Source of the DNA: Tricholoma matsutake
Taxonomy: Eukaryota > Basidiomycota > Agaricomycetes > Agaricales > Tricholomataceae
Assembly: GCA_026075535.2 (NCBI GenBank)
Contig: AP026548.1
Coordinates: 8,370,001-8,434,000, forward strand
DNA: 64,000 nucleotides
Reading direction: 5' to 3'
Made by a program: the position numbers and the translations under genes. Below, piece after piece: positions 24,089-34,715 of this stretch. How positions within the stretch are numbered: the stretch's first letter is position 1; each line of letters starts with the position of its first letter. The notes under the pieces were generated by a model. The model was not told the origin of the DNA. It saw nothing but the letters and a program-made list of their open reading frames with translations, and did no database searches.

Positions 24089-24348
24089 CAACCCATCCTC
24101 TAATGACAGCTGTGCATGTACCACCTATATATGGTAAGGACAGGTGGTTATATATCACCCTGCCAGTTTCTGGTGACAACGACAAAACTAGAATTGAGTA
24201 GCTAATAAGGGAGGATGTTCAGATGTAACAAATATCAGGACTGAGGAATCAAGCCGATGCTACGAGGACTAGGGTACTGGACATATTTCATTACCCTAAC
24301 GTGAGCCAAATCAACACTAGCGTGTACATCCCTTGCCTCTCATCTCGT

Positions 24349-24968
24349 TCAGTAAGGGTACATATATCCAGCAATTCCCTCCTGAGCCCAGCCGGCTCCA
24401 ACTGCATTGTTGCTTTCGGCAGCAGACATAGTATAGAAGTGGTCAACTCCTGCCCCGTTGTAGGAACGGTAGAGAGGAAGAGCTCCGCAAGTGGCGTAGG
24501 GGTATATATAACCTGCCGTGCCTTCCGACGCATATCCGAGATGGGCAACAGCATAGTCTCTTTCCTGCGCGTTCGTGGTGTAGAAGTGGTCAGTGCCGCC
24601 AGCGCTGTAGAGGCGGAAGAGCGGGACAGTCTGAGGCTGCTGGTTCGAGAATACGTAGCCGGTGATTCCCTCCGCATTGTACCCAAGATTGTTTACGGCG
24701 TTCTGCATTTCTGCAGAGTTTGTGGTATAGAAATGATCGATAGTGGCGGATTGGTACCCTCTGTACAAGGGTACGGCGTAGCTCTGATCACCGCAAGCAG
24801 CAGCATCCGCAGCTCGAATCTGTGTACACCAATATTTAGACTGAATGCGTCAACTTGATGTACAGGAAAAAATACTTCGATGCTTGGCTCGGCAGTAGGC
24901 AGAGCTGATACCTGAGCAATGGCAATGAGAGCGGAGAAGAGAGCAATGCGAGAAAATGTGAACTGCAT
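24349..24968 (-). CDS. Secreted DUF5648-type repeat protein, left-arm copy
   Basis: Mirror of 30430-31049; see that entry. Exons are 24864-24968 and 24349-24819. The protein reads the same as the right copy. Its TATA box is at 25032-25038. The left copy has the young copia element 2 about 260 bases beyond its 3' end, unlike the right copy, so the two could differ in downstream silencing. Confidence 0.85.
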
Positions 24969-25031
24969 GGTTATCTCTGCTGTTGTACCGTTCGGCGGAT
25001 GAATAGTGATGAAGTGGAAAGTTATCCCTCA

Positions 25032-25038
25032 TTTTATA
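25032..25038 (-). promoter_or_regulatory. TATA box of DUF5648-type gene, left arm
   Basis: TATAAAA on the minus strand, 64 bases before the ATG. Confidence 0.65.
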
Positions 25039-25879
25039 GACAAAGGAGCTGCCTCGCCGAAAATAGGAAGATCATGTCAATTCCTAGACATTTCCAGAAT
25101 ATCAATTTCCTGTTCGCCAAACCAAAATCAATGTATCGGTATTTTAGCAATGCAACCCCGTTGACTCGCACCAAATATAGGCCTAACCTCTTTTGGATTG
25201 TCGGTGTCCTCACATTTTAGAAAACCCAATCGTAGTAGTTTGACAGACAGTGGGATGACAGCGCTAATCAGAAGCGAAAAACCTTGTTGATCTCATGGAG
25301 TTAAGAAGCAGCTAGTACTAGTAAGTCTTCGGCAAAGTCTCAACAGCGAGTTTCAAGTCCCGAGGCTCAGACTCTCAGAGAAACGCTTGTGAGTAAATAA
25401 ATAAAACACAGCAAGAACTAGAATAAACCAGTACAGATAATAAAGTTAAAAGAGTTGTTGAAGATGATCTCTCCAAGATCTCTCTGTCAGCAGTGCATGA
25501 GCGCTTGAGCCCTTGAGCACTTCCGATCTTCTAGTATATTTTCCGCAAAGTGATTAGTATGATGTTGACAGCAATTCTTTGACCAGACGATAGCGCGTTA
25601 GCCGCTGCTCTGAGCTCACGTGTCCTATTAGTAGAAGGTGGGCAGTCAATTTGACGACATGTCGCCGAAGTTGGCGGTCACTGAACAGTGGGAATGAATT
25701 AATCTGAAACTTTGCAATTGCAATTCCGTGCTTCTATCGACGTAAGCAAGAGTCAAGACGTACATGCATGAGTGAGCGACAAGATTACTGAAGTGTTGAT
25801 GAATTGAATACAAACAGATAATTACTATGAGTGTTGTACGGCACAACTCAGCCGACTCGTCCTCAATCTCTAAACAGAG
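25039..25879. other. Interval upstream of DUF5648 gene, left arm
   Basis: About 840 bases between the gene and its pseudogene neighbour. I see no supportable gene. It would contain the promoter region. The right arm has it at 29519-30359, identical where compared. Confidence 0.55.
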
Positions 25880-26328
25880 CTCGCATCAGTAGCGTTGTCT
25901 CTCCTGCGGACTCGTAGTCTAGAAGTGGTCAGTGCCACTGAAACTGTAGAGGCGGAAGGGCGGGACAGTGCCAGGCTGTTGGTTCGAGAAAACGTAACCA
26001 GTCTCTTCAGCCTGGTAATCAACATTGGCGGCATTGCTGCTGTAGAAAATATATGCTCTCAACAAGAGTACGGCGGCCCTCGGGTCACTGCAGGCAGCGG
26101 CATTTGCAGCTCGAGCCTGTATACTGGTGGACTAGTAATGGGGACAGGAAGCGCAGTACAAGATGCCAGAGTCAGCCCCAGCTGACCGCGATCAATAGAG
26201 CCTCTCGTCCAGTGGAACGGGAGGACAGGAAGCGTTTTGCAGCATTTTGATCGGCGGTAGGCCGAGCTCGTGCCTGAGCGCTGAGCGGTCGCAAGGAGGG
26301 CAGTGGGGAGAGCAAATGTGAACTGCAT
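25880..26328 (-). pseudogene. DUF5648-type pseudogene, left arm, complete remnant
   Basis: Paralogue of the gene at 24349-24968, read on the same strand. It opens with MQFTF and a decayed signal peptide, and later parts match the first and second repeats (YSSNAANVDYQAEETGYVFS and FRLYSFSGTDHF). Frameshifts and stops, including a TAG right after the second DHF, end any useful frame. The palindrome edge (26216) falls inside it, so its first 110 bases exist only here. Confidence 0.8.
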
Positions 26329-29179
26329 GTCACTTGAGCACGGGAGTGTGAATACCCTGCCTCTCCAAAAAGAGGAGTTCTATCACCTTCCAATCAACCC
26401 GTAGTGAATGGATCAATATTTTCGCAACATGGCTGCTTTTGGATCGTCGGTGTCCTCGCAGGTTTGTTACCCCATACTAGTGACAGCGCTAATAATTATA
26501 GCTTGAAATAAATGCCATGCATGGATTTAAGAAATAACCTCTGTACATTGCTCTTTCCGTTGAATTTCACAGAGCAAAATCATGCTAGTTCAGAAGGCCG
26601 TGAGAACTCTTGAGCAACATATGTGATAGGGACGTCATTCTATTCTCTTGTTGCACCAATGATCATATAAACGTACCTGTGCAGGTTGAATGGTAATCAA
26701 TCCCAAGCTTCAGTGCAGCGGCAATCTGCCAAGTTTTGTTAATCATGATCGGGCAAACACCGAAGAAATTCATAGTTTAGTCAGCCTTCCATTAATATTG
26801 AAACTGTCGAGGAATTCCGAATGTCAGAAGCAACATAAGTCACGGGGTTCCTTACATCGAACCAGATGTGGAGTTCAAAATTTGGCGTACCTGGCCATGT
26901 AAAGAGCATACCACTGGCATAAGCCTTTTGACCGCAAATAGTACTCTCGACCGAATTCGAATCTGTTCCAAACCTGTTCCGAACCCGCGTTGTAACAATG
27001 TGTTAGAAGCAATACTCACCGGCAGATGCCGACACGTCATGCGACTCGGATTTTGTAATCACGTTTCACTCATCTCCTCTACATACACAATTCATTCCAG
27101 GACCCCTGGATACTTCCACTACGATCTAAGCAGGATCCCAATGATATATGATGAAAAGGATTCTAAGTACGTTTGACTTTTTGCCTTATCTAGGCGCTCA
27201 TCAGTTCACACGACACCGTTGATCAATATTTTTGCAAACCGCATCTTGCTTCAATGCCAACAGCACTCGCTTTTGTGCAACATGCTCCCTTGACGTGAAG
27301 ATTGGTCTCGGCGGCGAAGCCAAATGGGATAGCCACCTCAAGAGTGCCGCTCACATTCGACTAGAAGGTTCAGCGAGGCAAACAGCAACCGCATCGCGAT
27401 TTTTCAGCAAGCTTCTACCTAAGGCACGGACTTCTCGTGTCGATGTCGCCTCATCAAGTACTAGCAACAGATTCCAAGTACCGTCTCAGGAACTCCGGAC
27501 GACTTTAGCACACCTGGACCGCCTGATCTTGAGCTGGTATCAGCTTCCGCAGTGTTTGTGTATATTGACCCATCCTTCGAAGTTCGGAAACTTGGTAAGG
27601 GTTTCACAAAGGTCTCCCCCACTAGGGCTTGGCACTTCGTGTTTTGCTGTGGCTGTTCTACTTGCTTCGTACGATTGAATTAGATGGGGTGAGTGGGCTT
27701 GAGTGGGCCTAGTGGGCATCATGAGCCTTCACAGTGTATGTGCTTCTAACTGCCGTAGGTTCGGAACAGGTCCGAGTCGGAGCTTCTACTAGCATTTGAT
27801 CATACACTAGAGGAAAGATGACGACTCAATCAGGTTATATCCGAGCGTGGACTCTTAAAAATTCCATAACAAAAATCAGAAAAGACTGACTTGATCGCGC
27901 GATTTTACAAGCTCAAGTCTAACCTATGCGATGACACGCTGTTGATAATATACTTGTCAACGCTGATACACGCAGTTCATGCGCACCAAAAGACATAGTG
28001 CGCGTTTTGTCGGCTGGCTGTTCACGGAGGAGGATAGGTCCGAAACGGCGATTTTTGATCTCTCTAACTTGATAAGGGAATGAAATCAGGAAAGCGCGCA
28101 AACCTGTCACTTAAACAAGCAAGTACGCGTCACTGTATAACATAAACCTCGTGGCTTGCGGACTGAATGAGCGCCGTCTTCGACGGCGCTCCGGAATTCC
28201 AGAAAATGTACACAAGCGCTAATCGTCAAACATATGTAATATCTTTTTAAGGGACGAGTCTTCATCGCCTATCGTCGACGGAGTTCTCCAGTTGTTTGAA
28301 GAGCCCGCCGGTTAAGGCGGATTCGGAATCATATGGGGTCCATGTTTTTTTTTTCACAGCGACCTCCGCCTCCTTATGAGACTCGTGACGACCCTCTCGT
28401 ACATGGGTAAGGTTCGATGTGCTTTCCTTGCACTAGGGATAGGTCCCCGGTCTGCCTCAAGGCTTATATGAGGCCCGGAGTTGTCATACCCCCGTGTCGT
28501 AATCATCGGCTGCGTTCAAATCCTTAGTAGTGAATGGCAAGTTAAACTTAGCTAATTACTTGCGTGATTTAGTCTCGTTGGATCTCCTCAATATCAGGCT
28601 TTCAGACATCCGTCTCAAGGAGATATACTGGCAGAGCTTCCATGTATAAGAATGCAAGGAAAATTCCTTAGAGAGCTTGCGCGCATGATCAATGCCAAGC
28701 TCTGGTGTGCACCATGATCGTCGGTACGTAATACATGTAAGTCAGCAACTTCTATGAATAAAAGGCCACATCCAATTGGATACATTTGTCAACTTTAGAA
28801 GGTGATCAAATAGACTTGGCGGGCTAGTTTACCGGATATAGTGCTTAGAAGTTAAACCTACCTATACGGCCTTGCCTGATATAGTCGAGGCGAAAATTCA
28901 AAAATAGTGTCAAATCATGTGCCAGTGAAAAAGTTGGAAAAAAGTGTTTCACGCACTGGAGTCACTGGTCCTGAAGGGACAAGAACGGTAAAGTAAGAAA
29001 GGTAAGAAAAGAGTCCGGCAACAGCGTGGTAATTGTGTGGTTTACCTTCGGCCATGTGTGACCATGACTGTATTTCGTGTCCTGACTCGGAACTCCTGAA
29101 CTGGTAAATGTTCCCTAGTCCCTCGTTGTATACCGCATTCTGCTTCCAAGGACCGAGGAGTGTGCATCTGAAAATTGTG
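26217..29179. other. Unpaired central spacer of the palindrome
   Basis: About 2.96 kb lies between the two arms and has no partner. It holds the 5' end of a DUF5648 pseudogene (to 26328) and a short zinc-finger-like coding fragment (27232-27678). The rest, 26329-27231 and 27679-29179, shows no gene I can support, only small unsupported open frames and a T-rich run near 28347. Because the spacer is unique, a single read crossing both junctions (26216 and 29180) would settle whether the palindrome is real. Confidence 0.85.
27232..27678 (+). pseudogene. Zinc-finger-like coding fragment in spacer
   Basis: An open frame of about 148 residues. Its start resembles a single Cys2-His2 finger (C-x2-C near 27286, then H-x5-H near 27335-27355) with GLGGEAKWDSHLKSAAH, followed by TASRFFSKL. 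I know similar short fingers from N-termini of basidiomycete transposon-associated proteins, so it may be the remnant of one. The rest is low-complexity Ser/Leu-rich and unrecognised. No full gene is seen around it. Confidence 0.35.
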
Positions 29180-29518
29180 TCCACTGGATTCGAGAGGCTT
29201 TATTGATCGCGGTCAGCTGGGGCTGACTCTGGCATCTTGTACTGCGCTTCCTGTCCCCATTACTAGTCCACCAGTATACAGGCTCGAGCTGCAAATGCCG
29301 CTGCCTGCAGTGACCCGAGGGCCGCCGTACTCTTGTTGAGAGCATATATTTTCTACAGCAGCAATGCCGCCAATGTTGATTACCAGGCTGAAGAGACTGG
29401 TTACGTTTTCTCGAACCAACAGCCTGGCACTGTCCCGCCCTTCCGCCTCTACAGTTTCAGTGGCACTGACCACTTCTAGACTACGAGTCCGCAGGAGAGA
29501 CAACGCTACTGATGCGAG
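29180..29518 (+). pseudogene. DUF5648-type pseudogene, right arm, cut by palindrome edge
   Basis: Mirror of 25880-26216. The 5' end with the signal peptide is missing and replaced by unrelated spacer sequence. The junction shows a shared TCCAGTGGA displaced by two bases, a possible microhomology at the rearrangement point. Confidence 0.8.
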
Positions 29519-30359
29519 CTCTGTTTAGAGATTGAGGACGAGTCGGCTGAGTTGTGCCGTACAACACTCATAGTAATTATCTGTTTGTATTCAATTCATC
29601 AACACTTCAGTAATCTTGTCGCTCACTCATGCATGTACGTCTTGACTCTTGCTTACGTCGATAGAAGCACGGAATTGCAATTGCAAAGTTTCAGATTAAT
29701 TCATTCCCACTGTTCAGTGACCGCCAACTTCGGCGACATGTCGTCAAATTGACTGCCCACCTTCTACTAATAGGACACGTGAGCTCAGAGCAGCGGCTAA
29801 CGCGCTATCGTCTGGTCAAAGAATTGCTGTCAACATCATACTAATCACTTTGCGGAAAATATACTAGAAGATCGGAAGTGCTCAAGGGCTCAAGCGCTCA
29901 TGCACTGCTGACAGAGAGATCTTGGAGAGATCATCTTCAACAACTCTTTTAACTTTATTATCTGTACTGGTTTATTCTAGTTCTTGCTGTGTTTTATTTA
30001 TTTACTCACAAGCGTTTCTCTGAGAGTCTGAGCCTCGGGACTTGAAACTCGCTGTTGAGACTTTGCCGAAGACTTACTAGTACTAGCTGCTTCTTAACTC
30101 CATGAGATCAACAAGGTTTTTCGCTTCTGATTAGCGCTGTCATCCCACTGTCTGTCAAACTACTACGATTGGGTTTTCTAAAATGTGAGGACACCGACAA
30201 TCCAAAAGAGGTTAGGCCTATATTTGGTGCGAGTCAACGGGGTTGCATTGCTAAAATACCGATACATTGATTTTGGTTTGGCGAACAGGAAATTGATATT
30301 CTGGAAATGTCTAGGAATTGACATGATCTTCCTATTTTCGGCGAGGCAGCTCCTTTGTC
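29519..30359. other. Interval upstream of DUF5648 gene, right arm
   Basis: Mirror of 25039-25879. Only short unsupported open frames are present. Confidence 0.55.
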
Positions 30360-30366
30360 TATAAAA
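30360..30366 (+). promoter_or_regulatory. TATA box of DUF5648-type gene, right arm
   Basis: TATAAAA, 64 bases before the ATG, a usual distance for a fungal gene with a short leader. Confidence 0.65.
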
Positions 30367-30429
30367 TGAGGGATAACTTTCCACTTCATCACTATTCATC
30401 CGCCGAACGGTACAACAGCAGAGATAACC

Positions 30430-31049
30430 ATGCAGTTCACATTTTCTCGCATTGCTCTCTTCTCCGCTCTCATTGCCATTGCTCAGGTATCAGCTCTGCC
30501 TACTGCCGAGCCAAGCATCGAAGTATTTTTTCCTGTACATCAAGTTGACGCATTCAGTCTAAATATTGGTGTACACAGATTCGAGCTGCGGATGCTGCTG
30601 CTTGCGGTGATCAGAGCTACGCCGTACCCTTGTACAGAGGGTACCAATCCGCCACTATCGATCATTTCTATACCACAAACTCTGCAGAAATGCAGAACGC
30701 CGTAAACAATCTTGGGTACAATGCGGAGGGAATCACCGGCTACGTATTCTCGAACCAGCAGCCTCAGACTGTCCCGCTCTTCCGCCTCTACAGCGCTGGC
30801 GGCACTGACCACTTCTACACCACGAACGCGCAGGAAAGAGACTATGCTGTTGCCCATCTCGGATATGCGTCGGAAGGCACGGCAGGTTATATATACCCCT
30901 ACGCCACTTGCGGAGCTCTTCCTCTCTACCGTTCCTACAACGGGGCAGGAGTTGACCACTTCTATACTATGTCTGCTGCCGAAAGCAACAATGCAGTTGG
31001 AGCCGGCTGGGCTCAGGAGGGAATTGCTGGATATATGTACCCTTACTGA
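30430..31049 (+). CDS. Secreted DUF5648-type repeat protein
   Basis: Two exons (30430-30534 and 30579-31049) separated by a 44-nt intron give 191 residues. Residues 1-23 are a clear signal peptide (MQFTFSRIALFSALIAIAQ), so the protein should be secreted. The mature part holds three repeats of about 43-50 residues with the pattern LYR.Y...DHFYTT...E...A...LGY..EG..GY(V/I)(F/Y), ending at a Tyr just before the stop. This matches the repeat family I know as DUF5648, common in secreted fungal and bacterial proteins and often next to carbohydrate-active domains; its ligand is not established. Start choice rests on the signal peptide and a TATA box 64 bases upstream. Two Cys could form a disulfide. 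It is the only convincing non-transposon gene in the window. Confidence 0.87.
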
Positions 31050-31304
31050 ACGAGATGAGAGGCAAGGGATGTACACGCTAGTGTTGATTTGGCTCACGTT
31101 AGGGTAATGAAATATGTCCAGTACCCTAGTCCTCGTAGCATCGGCTTGATTCCTCAGTCCTGATATTTGTTACATCTGAACATCCTCCCTTATTAGCTAC
31201 TCAATTCTAGTTTTGTCGTTGTCACCAGAACCTGGCAGGGTGATATATAACCACCTGTCCTTACCATATATAGGTGGTACATGCACAGCTGTCATTAGAG
31301 GATG
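31050..31304. other. 3' flank of DUF5648 gene, right arm
   Basis: About 255 bases with no gene. They match 24094-24348 in the left arm. An inverted short phrase (ATATATAACCACC / GGTGGTTATATAT side, near 31243-31275) recalls a small hairpin. Confidence 0.4.
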
Positions 31305-31309
31305 GGTTG
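31305..31309. other. Empty target site for copia element 2
   Basis: GGTTG, the reverse complement of the CAACC duplicated around element 2 in the left arm. Flanks match on both sides without gap. Confidence 0.95.
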
Positions 31310-31490
31310 ATGTATCAGAACACCTGTAGTTGCGTGCCTCAGGATGACACCCCACATGACTACAAGCAGGCTGCTGGTCATAGTCCCGCCTTTTGTCTGC
31401 CCGCGCAGCACCGCCGTTGGGGTAATTATAGGTTTTATCTCACATTCAGATCTGTTCTCAAACCGTGCTTCATTGTTGATTGATGCGAGA

Positions 31491-31495
31491 TTGAT
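31491..31495. other. Empty target site for copia element 1
   Basis: TTGAT, the reverse complement of the ATCAA duplicated around element 1. There is no footprint, so precise absence of insertion is more likely than excision. Confidence 0.95.
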
Positions 31496-32539
31496 GGGAC
31501 TTCTATTTTTTCTATATTCCACCTGATTGTCAGTTTGACAGCCTCACGATGTTTCCAATTGTCTTCGCTTCGTGATCCTTATGTTTGATTCCTCTCAGAT
31601 ATTTCTTCCACTTTCCAATGTTTCCTGATATTATTTTCACTTCCTGGAATACATAATATATTTACATGTAGTATGGCGAAACTTCGTTGACCCTCAGATA
31701 TATCTTTTACTTCCACACATTTCGTCACACTGTTCAGTAAAAAACAATGGTATATCCGTTCAGCGGATTTCTGCAAAACAACGATAGATCCGTCAGTAGC
31801 GGATTGGGCCCACGTCAGGAAAGACTCGTGTGGGCCCAGGGTGTGATGCATCCATGTGGGCCCAGTATACAGCTTCACTGAAGAATTCTCGGCAGCAGCA
31901 ACATCTGAATCACGGCGCCGGCTAGCACGGTCATCATTTTACTACATGTTACCACATATACATGGGCCCATGCAATGTGTGTGATACTGCACAATTGTAT
32001 TGGCCCACCACTGGTTTTCTTATAGACATCGGCCTATATGGACATATCGTTGGTGCTGGTTCCCAGTGCTGATGATCATTGTAGGTTTGGTAGGAAAAAG
32101 TGCAGCAGCAGGTCAGCAGGTATCGGCGGTTGGATGCATACGGTGTTGGGTCACAGCAGATACGGTTGGATGCATGTGGCGCCGGGACATGCCACACTAG
32201 CCAATTGTTTTAGACACCAATGTGATGTCCTGCTATAGATTATGGTTAGATATAAACGAATGTCCCAATGTTGGGGCCAGAATCCGGAGGTATGAGCGCA
32301 CAATTTTACTGACTTGACAGAGGGTGTAGTTAAGAGTTTGAACTGCTTACCACATATACATGGGCCCATGAAATGATTCCATTTGACAGGGAATGATCGT
32401 ATTGGCCCACCACTGGTTTTCCTATAGACATTGGCCCATACGGACTTATCATTGGTGCTTGTTCCCGGCACCGATGATAATTTTGTCCATTGATTACTTA
32501 ATCATCCAAACATTCTGTATCTACAACTGCATTGAAGTT
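31496..32539. repeat. Repeat R3 and flank, right arm (element terminus near 31726)
   Basis: Mirror of 12702-13745 with the same two direct repeats and TGGGCCCA boxes. No gene is supported. The terminus near 31726 is the inverted partner of the one near 48558. Confidence 0.65.
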
Positions 32540-33573
32540 ATGATATCCTGCTATACAAACCTCAAATCCGTGCCTCGCTGGCCATATAAAGCTGACCCTG
32601 TTACTGCTGGCAAATTAGCTACCGCATTGAATGAAATAGAAGTTGAGCATCAGAGGAATGCCGATTTCCTAGAGAACCCTCACCCTACAGTCAAACCTAC
32701 TGAGTTCCATGAGCAGGCCATTGCTGCTCAACAGGTAGCTCATGATCTCAGCATTCGAGAGAGTACTACGGGACTACTACCAGCATGGAATGATCTAGCA
32801 CATGGGCAGGAAGTGCTGTTGTATGGAACGTCACGTCTCCATGCTGCAATCACTGCATGGATCCTTGTGGTAGATAATGATGAAGACTACGAAGAGTCAC
32901 GGTTGGGGTGGGTGTCTAGCCTATTTTTTGAGACTGTAAGTGAACATATTGTGATTGCCAATTATCTGATCACCAATACCAACTTAGAAGGAATTCTTGA
33001 TGGCCACCGGAATTTATGCCTCTATGGGTGGCAGTGCTCCATACACTCCCCCGCTCGTCATGGAAACCATAAAGATGGTACAGGATGGGACTTTGGGGTG
33101 CTCGGAATGCAATGATCCTGAGGGCAAAGATTTTCTGGAACTAGAATACATTCCAGCAATACAAAGGTACTTGAAGGTTGATGCTGATGACCCCACCTGT
33201 ATTGTCAATAGCTATATCAATTCTTGGTGGAGTAAACAGAACGATCCAGAGAACTACAACTCATACCCATTCGCTCCACACGACTTCCTGGTGGTTCATC
33301 GGCCACAGGTGAGTAACATGTTGTTGTCCTTTAATTTATCTTAAGTTTCATCAGATCCAGTTCACCTGGCAAGACCTACAGCCGGTCCCATATGCCGCTG
33401 GTGACCTGGCCAAAATACAATTAATGATGAAGATCTTCGATGACCTGCATTTGACATGGAAAAGGATGACTGAGACGGTCCGAGAAGATGATGCCGAACT
33501 TCAGAAGGACAGGAAATTGTTGGCTTACTGGGAGGATGTGCGGAATCAGGTTAGGGAGCACCTTGACACTTAA
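32540..33573 (+). CDS. KDZ-element accessory gene A, unknown function
   Basis: Three exons join cleanly in frame: 32540-32935, 32988-33308 and 33355-33573, with introns of 52 and 46 nt and good GT/AG ends, giving about 311 residues. I do not recognise the family. Exon 1 is helical and rich in Ala and Glu; exon 2 carries a CSEC pair and an aromatic stretch (SWWSKQNDPENYNSYPF); exon 3 is charged and probably coiled. No signal peptide or membrane segment is evident. The start is uncertain: the frame is open upstream to 32393 through R3 sequence, and an earlier exon is possible. The intact frame contrasts with the broken KDZ gene downstream. Its 3' end also occurs detached in R1, which points to rearrangement inside the element. 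It could be a transposition accessory protein or captured cargo. Confidence 0.62.
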
Positions 33574-34715
33574 CAAGTTGTCTATGTAGGAAAAGATAAA
33601 CATTGTAGTGACTGGTGCCGGTAGTGATAAAGTCACTTGTGGCAATAAGCATCCAAGGTCAAGAGCTAAGTGAATGACCAGCACCGGTTATTGTAGAACC
33701 CCATGAGCTACGAAAATGCATATGGGCCCATCCTAACATAATACAGGGAAATGGGCCCATACAAATGATACGCTCGATGGAATGATCGGGTGGGCCCATG
33801 ACAGTAAAAGGAAAACAGTATGGGCCCACATGACTATAGTGTACAGGACTTGAATTACTGCTGTTATTACAAATCATAAAGAATATATTCTAAAACAGTA
33901 CATTGTAGTGACCAGCGCCGGTAGGGAGATACACAGGCACATAACAGAAGAGAACAATCATTAGTCGAAGACAGTAGTAATGTGCAATGAGAGTAGACAT
34001 AGATTAATCCTGACACTGGCCAGACAGCAACTGTCGCTTGTGTGGCAGTCAGCTATTTCCAAACTGTATCTCTCGGCACCGGAAAAGGTAAAGGCGGCAC
34101 TGGTCATCCACATAGCTCTTAAAAGACTTGTATACTAATTGCAGCCACTGTGCACTACAATATGGATAACAAATGCAGGAATGGTGACATGCTGTATGCT
34201 GTAGGAATGTGGGAGGATAAGGATATATGCAAAATCAGTACATTGCAGTGACCGGTGCCAGTAGTGATAAAGTCACTGGTGGCGATAAGCATCCAAGTCA
34301 AGAGCAAAGTGAATGACTGGTGCAGAATATATGCTAAAACAGTACATTGGAGTGATGGGTTCCAGAGAAGACAACATCGCGCCGATCATTCCCATAGCTC
34401 TTAGACTTGTACACTAATCGCCGCCGGTGGTCACTGATAACGAAAAGCAATGACATGCTGTAAAAGTAAGAAACTATTGACCAATGGGTATCACAAACAC
34501 CGCTGGTGTAATTTTACATTGGAAACATCGACAGTAGCTTTGTGAGTATGACCTAGGTAACATGTTAGTATGCTGTGTAGAACAGTCCCATAGTAACCTC
34601 TACATGGTACTATTGTCATTTACATCGCCATGTTGCCATGTTTCCTCACTGCCTACAGTGCCTATATAATCCTGGAGATGCTTGTTCATAATTTTACATC
34701 GCTCTACAAACCATC
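33574..34715. repeat. Repeat R2, right arm, plus KDZ upstream region
   Basis: Mirror of 10526-11667. The 180 bases at 34501-34690 were compared base by base and are identical to the left arm. A further R2-like copy occurs at about 42660-43560. Confidence 0.7.

Larger units (their letters stand above)
1..26216. repeat. Left arm of giant imperfect palindrome
   Basis: This arm is the reverse complement of about 29180-46151. Paired coordinates sum to 55398 (24094-26216), 45241 (about 2600-13750) and 46106-46152 (the first 2.6 kb). The only large heterologies are two copia insertions in this arm (13751-18207 and 18394-24093), which account exactly for the 10157-bp change in sum. Long stretches such as 4.5-13.3 kb look identical to the other arm in both coding and non-coding parts. 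The first 4.4 kb differs by several percent, mostly C/T and G/A changes at CpG. Base 1 still pairs with about 46151, so the arm probably continues beyond the window. An assembly fold-back or joined haplotypes cannot be excluded from sequence alone. Confidence 0.93.

Noticed and set aside
24301..24858. A 185-residue open frame antisense to the DUF5648-type gene, also in the right arm
   Set aside because: It is a shadow of the GC-biased coding strand opposite. It has no recognisable domain, and the other strand has signal peptide, intron and repeats.
25646..25846. A small open frame (and its mirror at 29552-29752) as a host gene
   Set aside because: No start context, domain or intron; identity between arms is expected from the palindrome and is not evidence of coding.
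28308..28350. A GGTTAAGGCGGATTC phrase resembling the A box of a tRNA-Ser gene
   Set aside because: No anticodon stem-loop of proper size folds here and no B box lies at the right distance before a T run. Chance or a decayed relic; not called.
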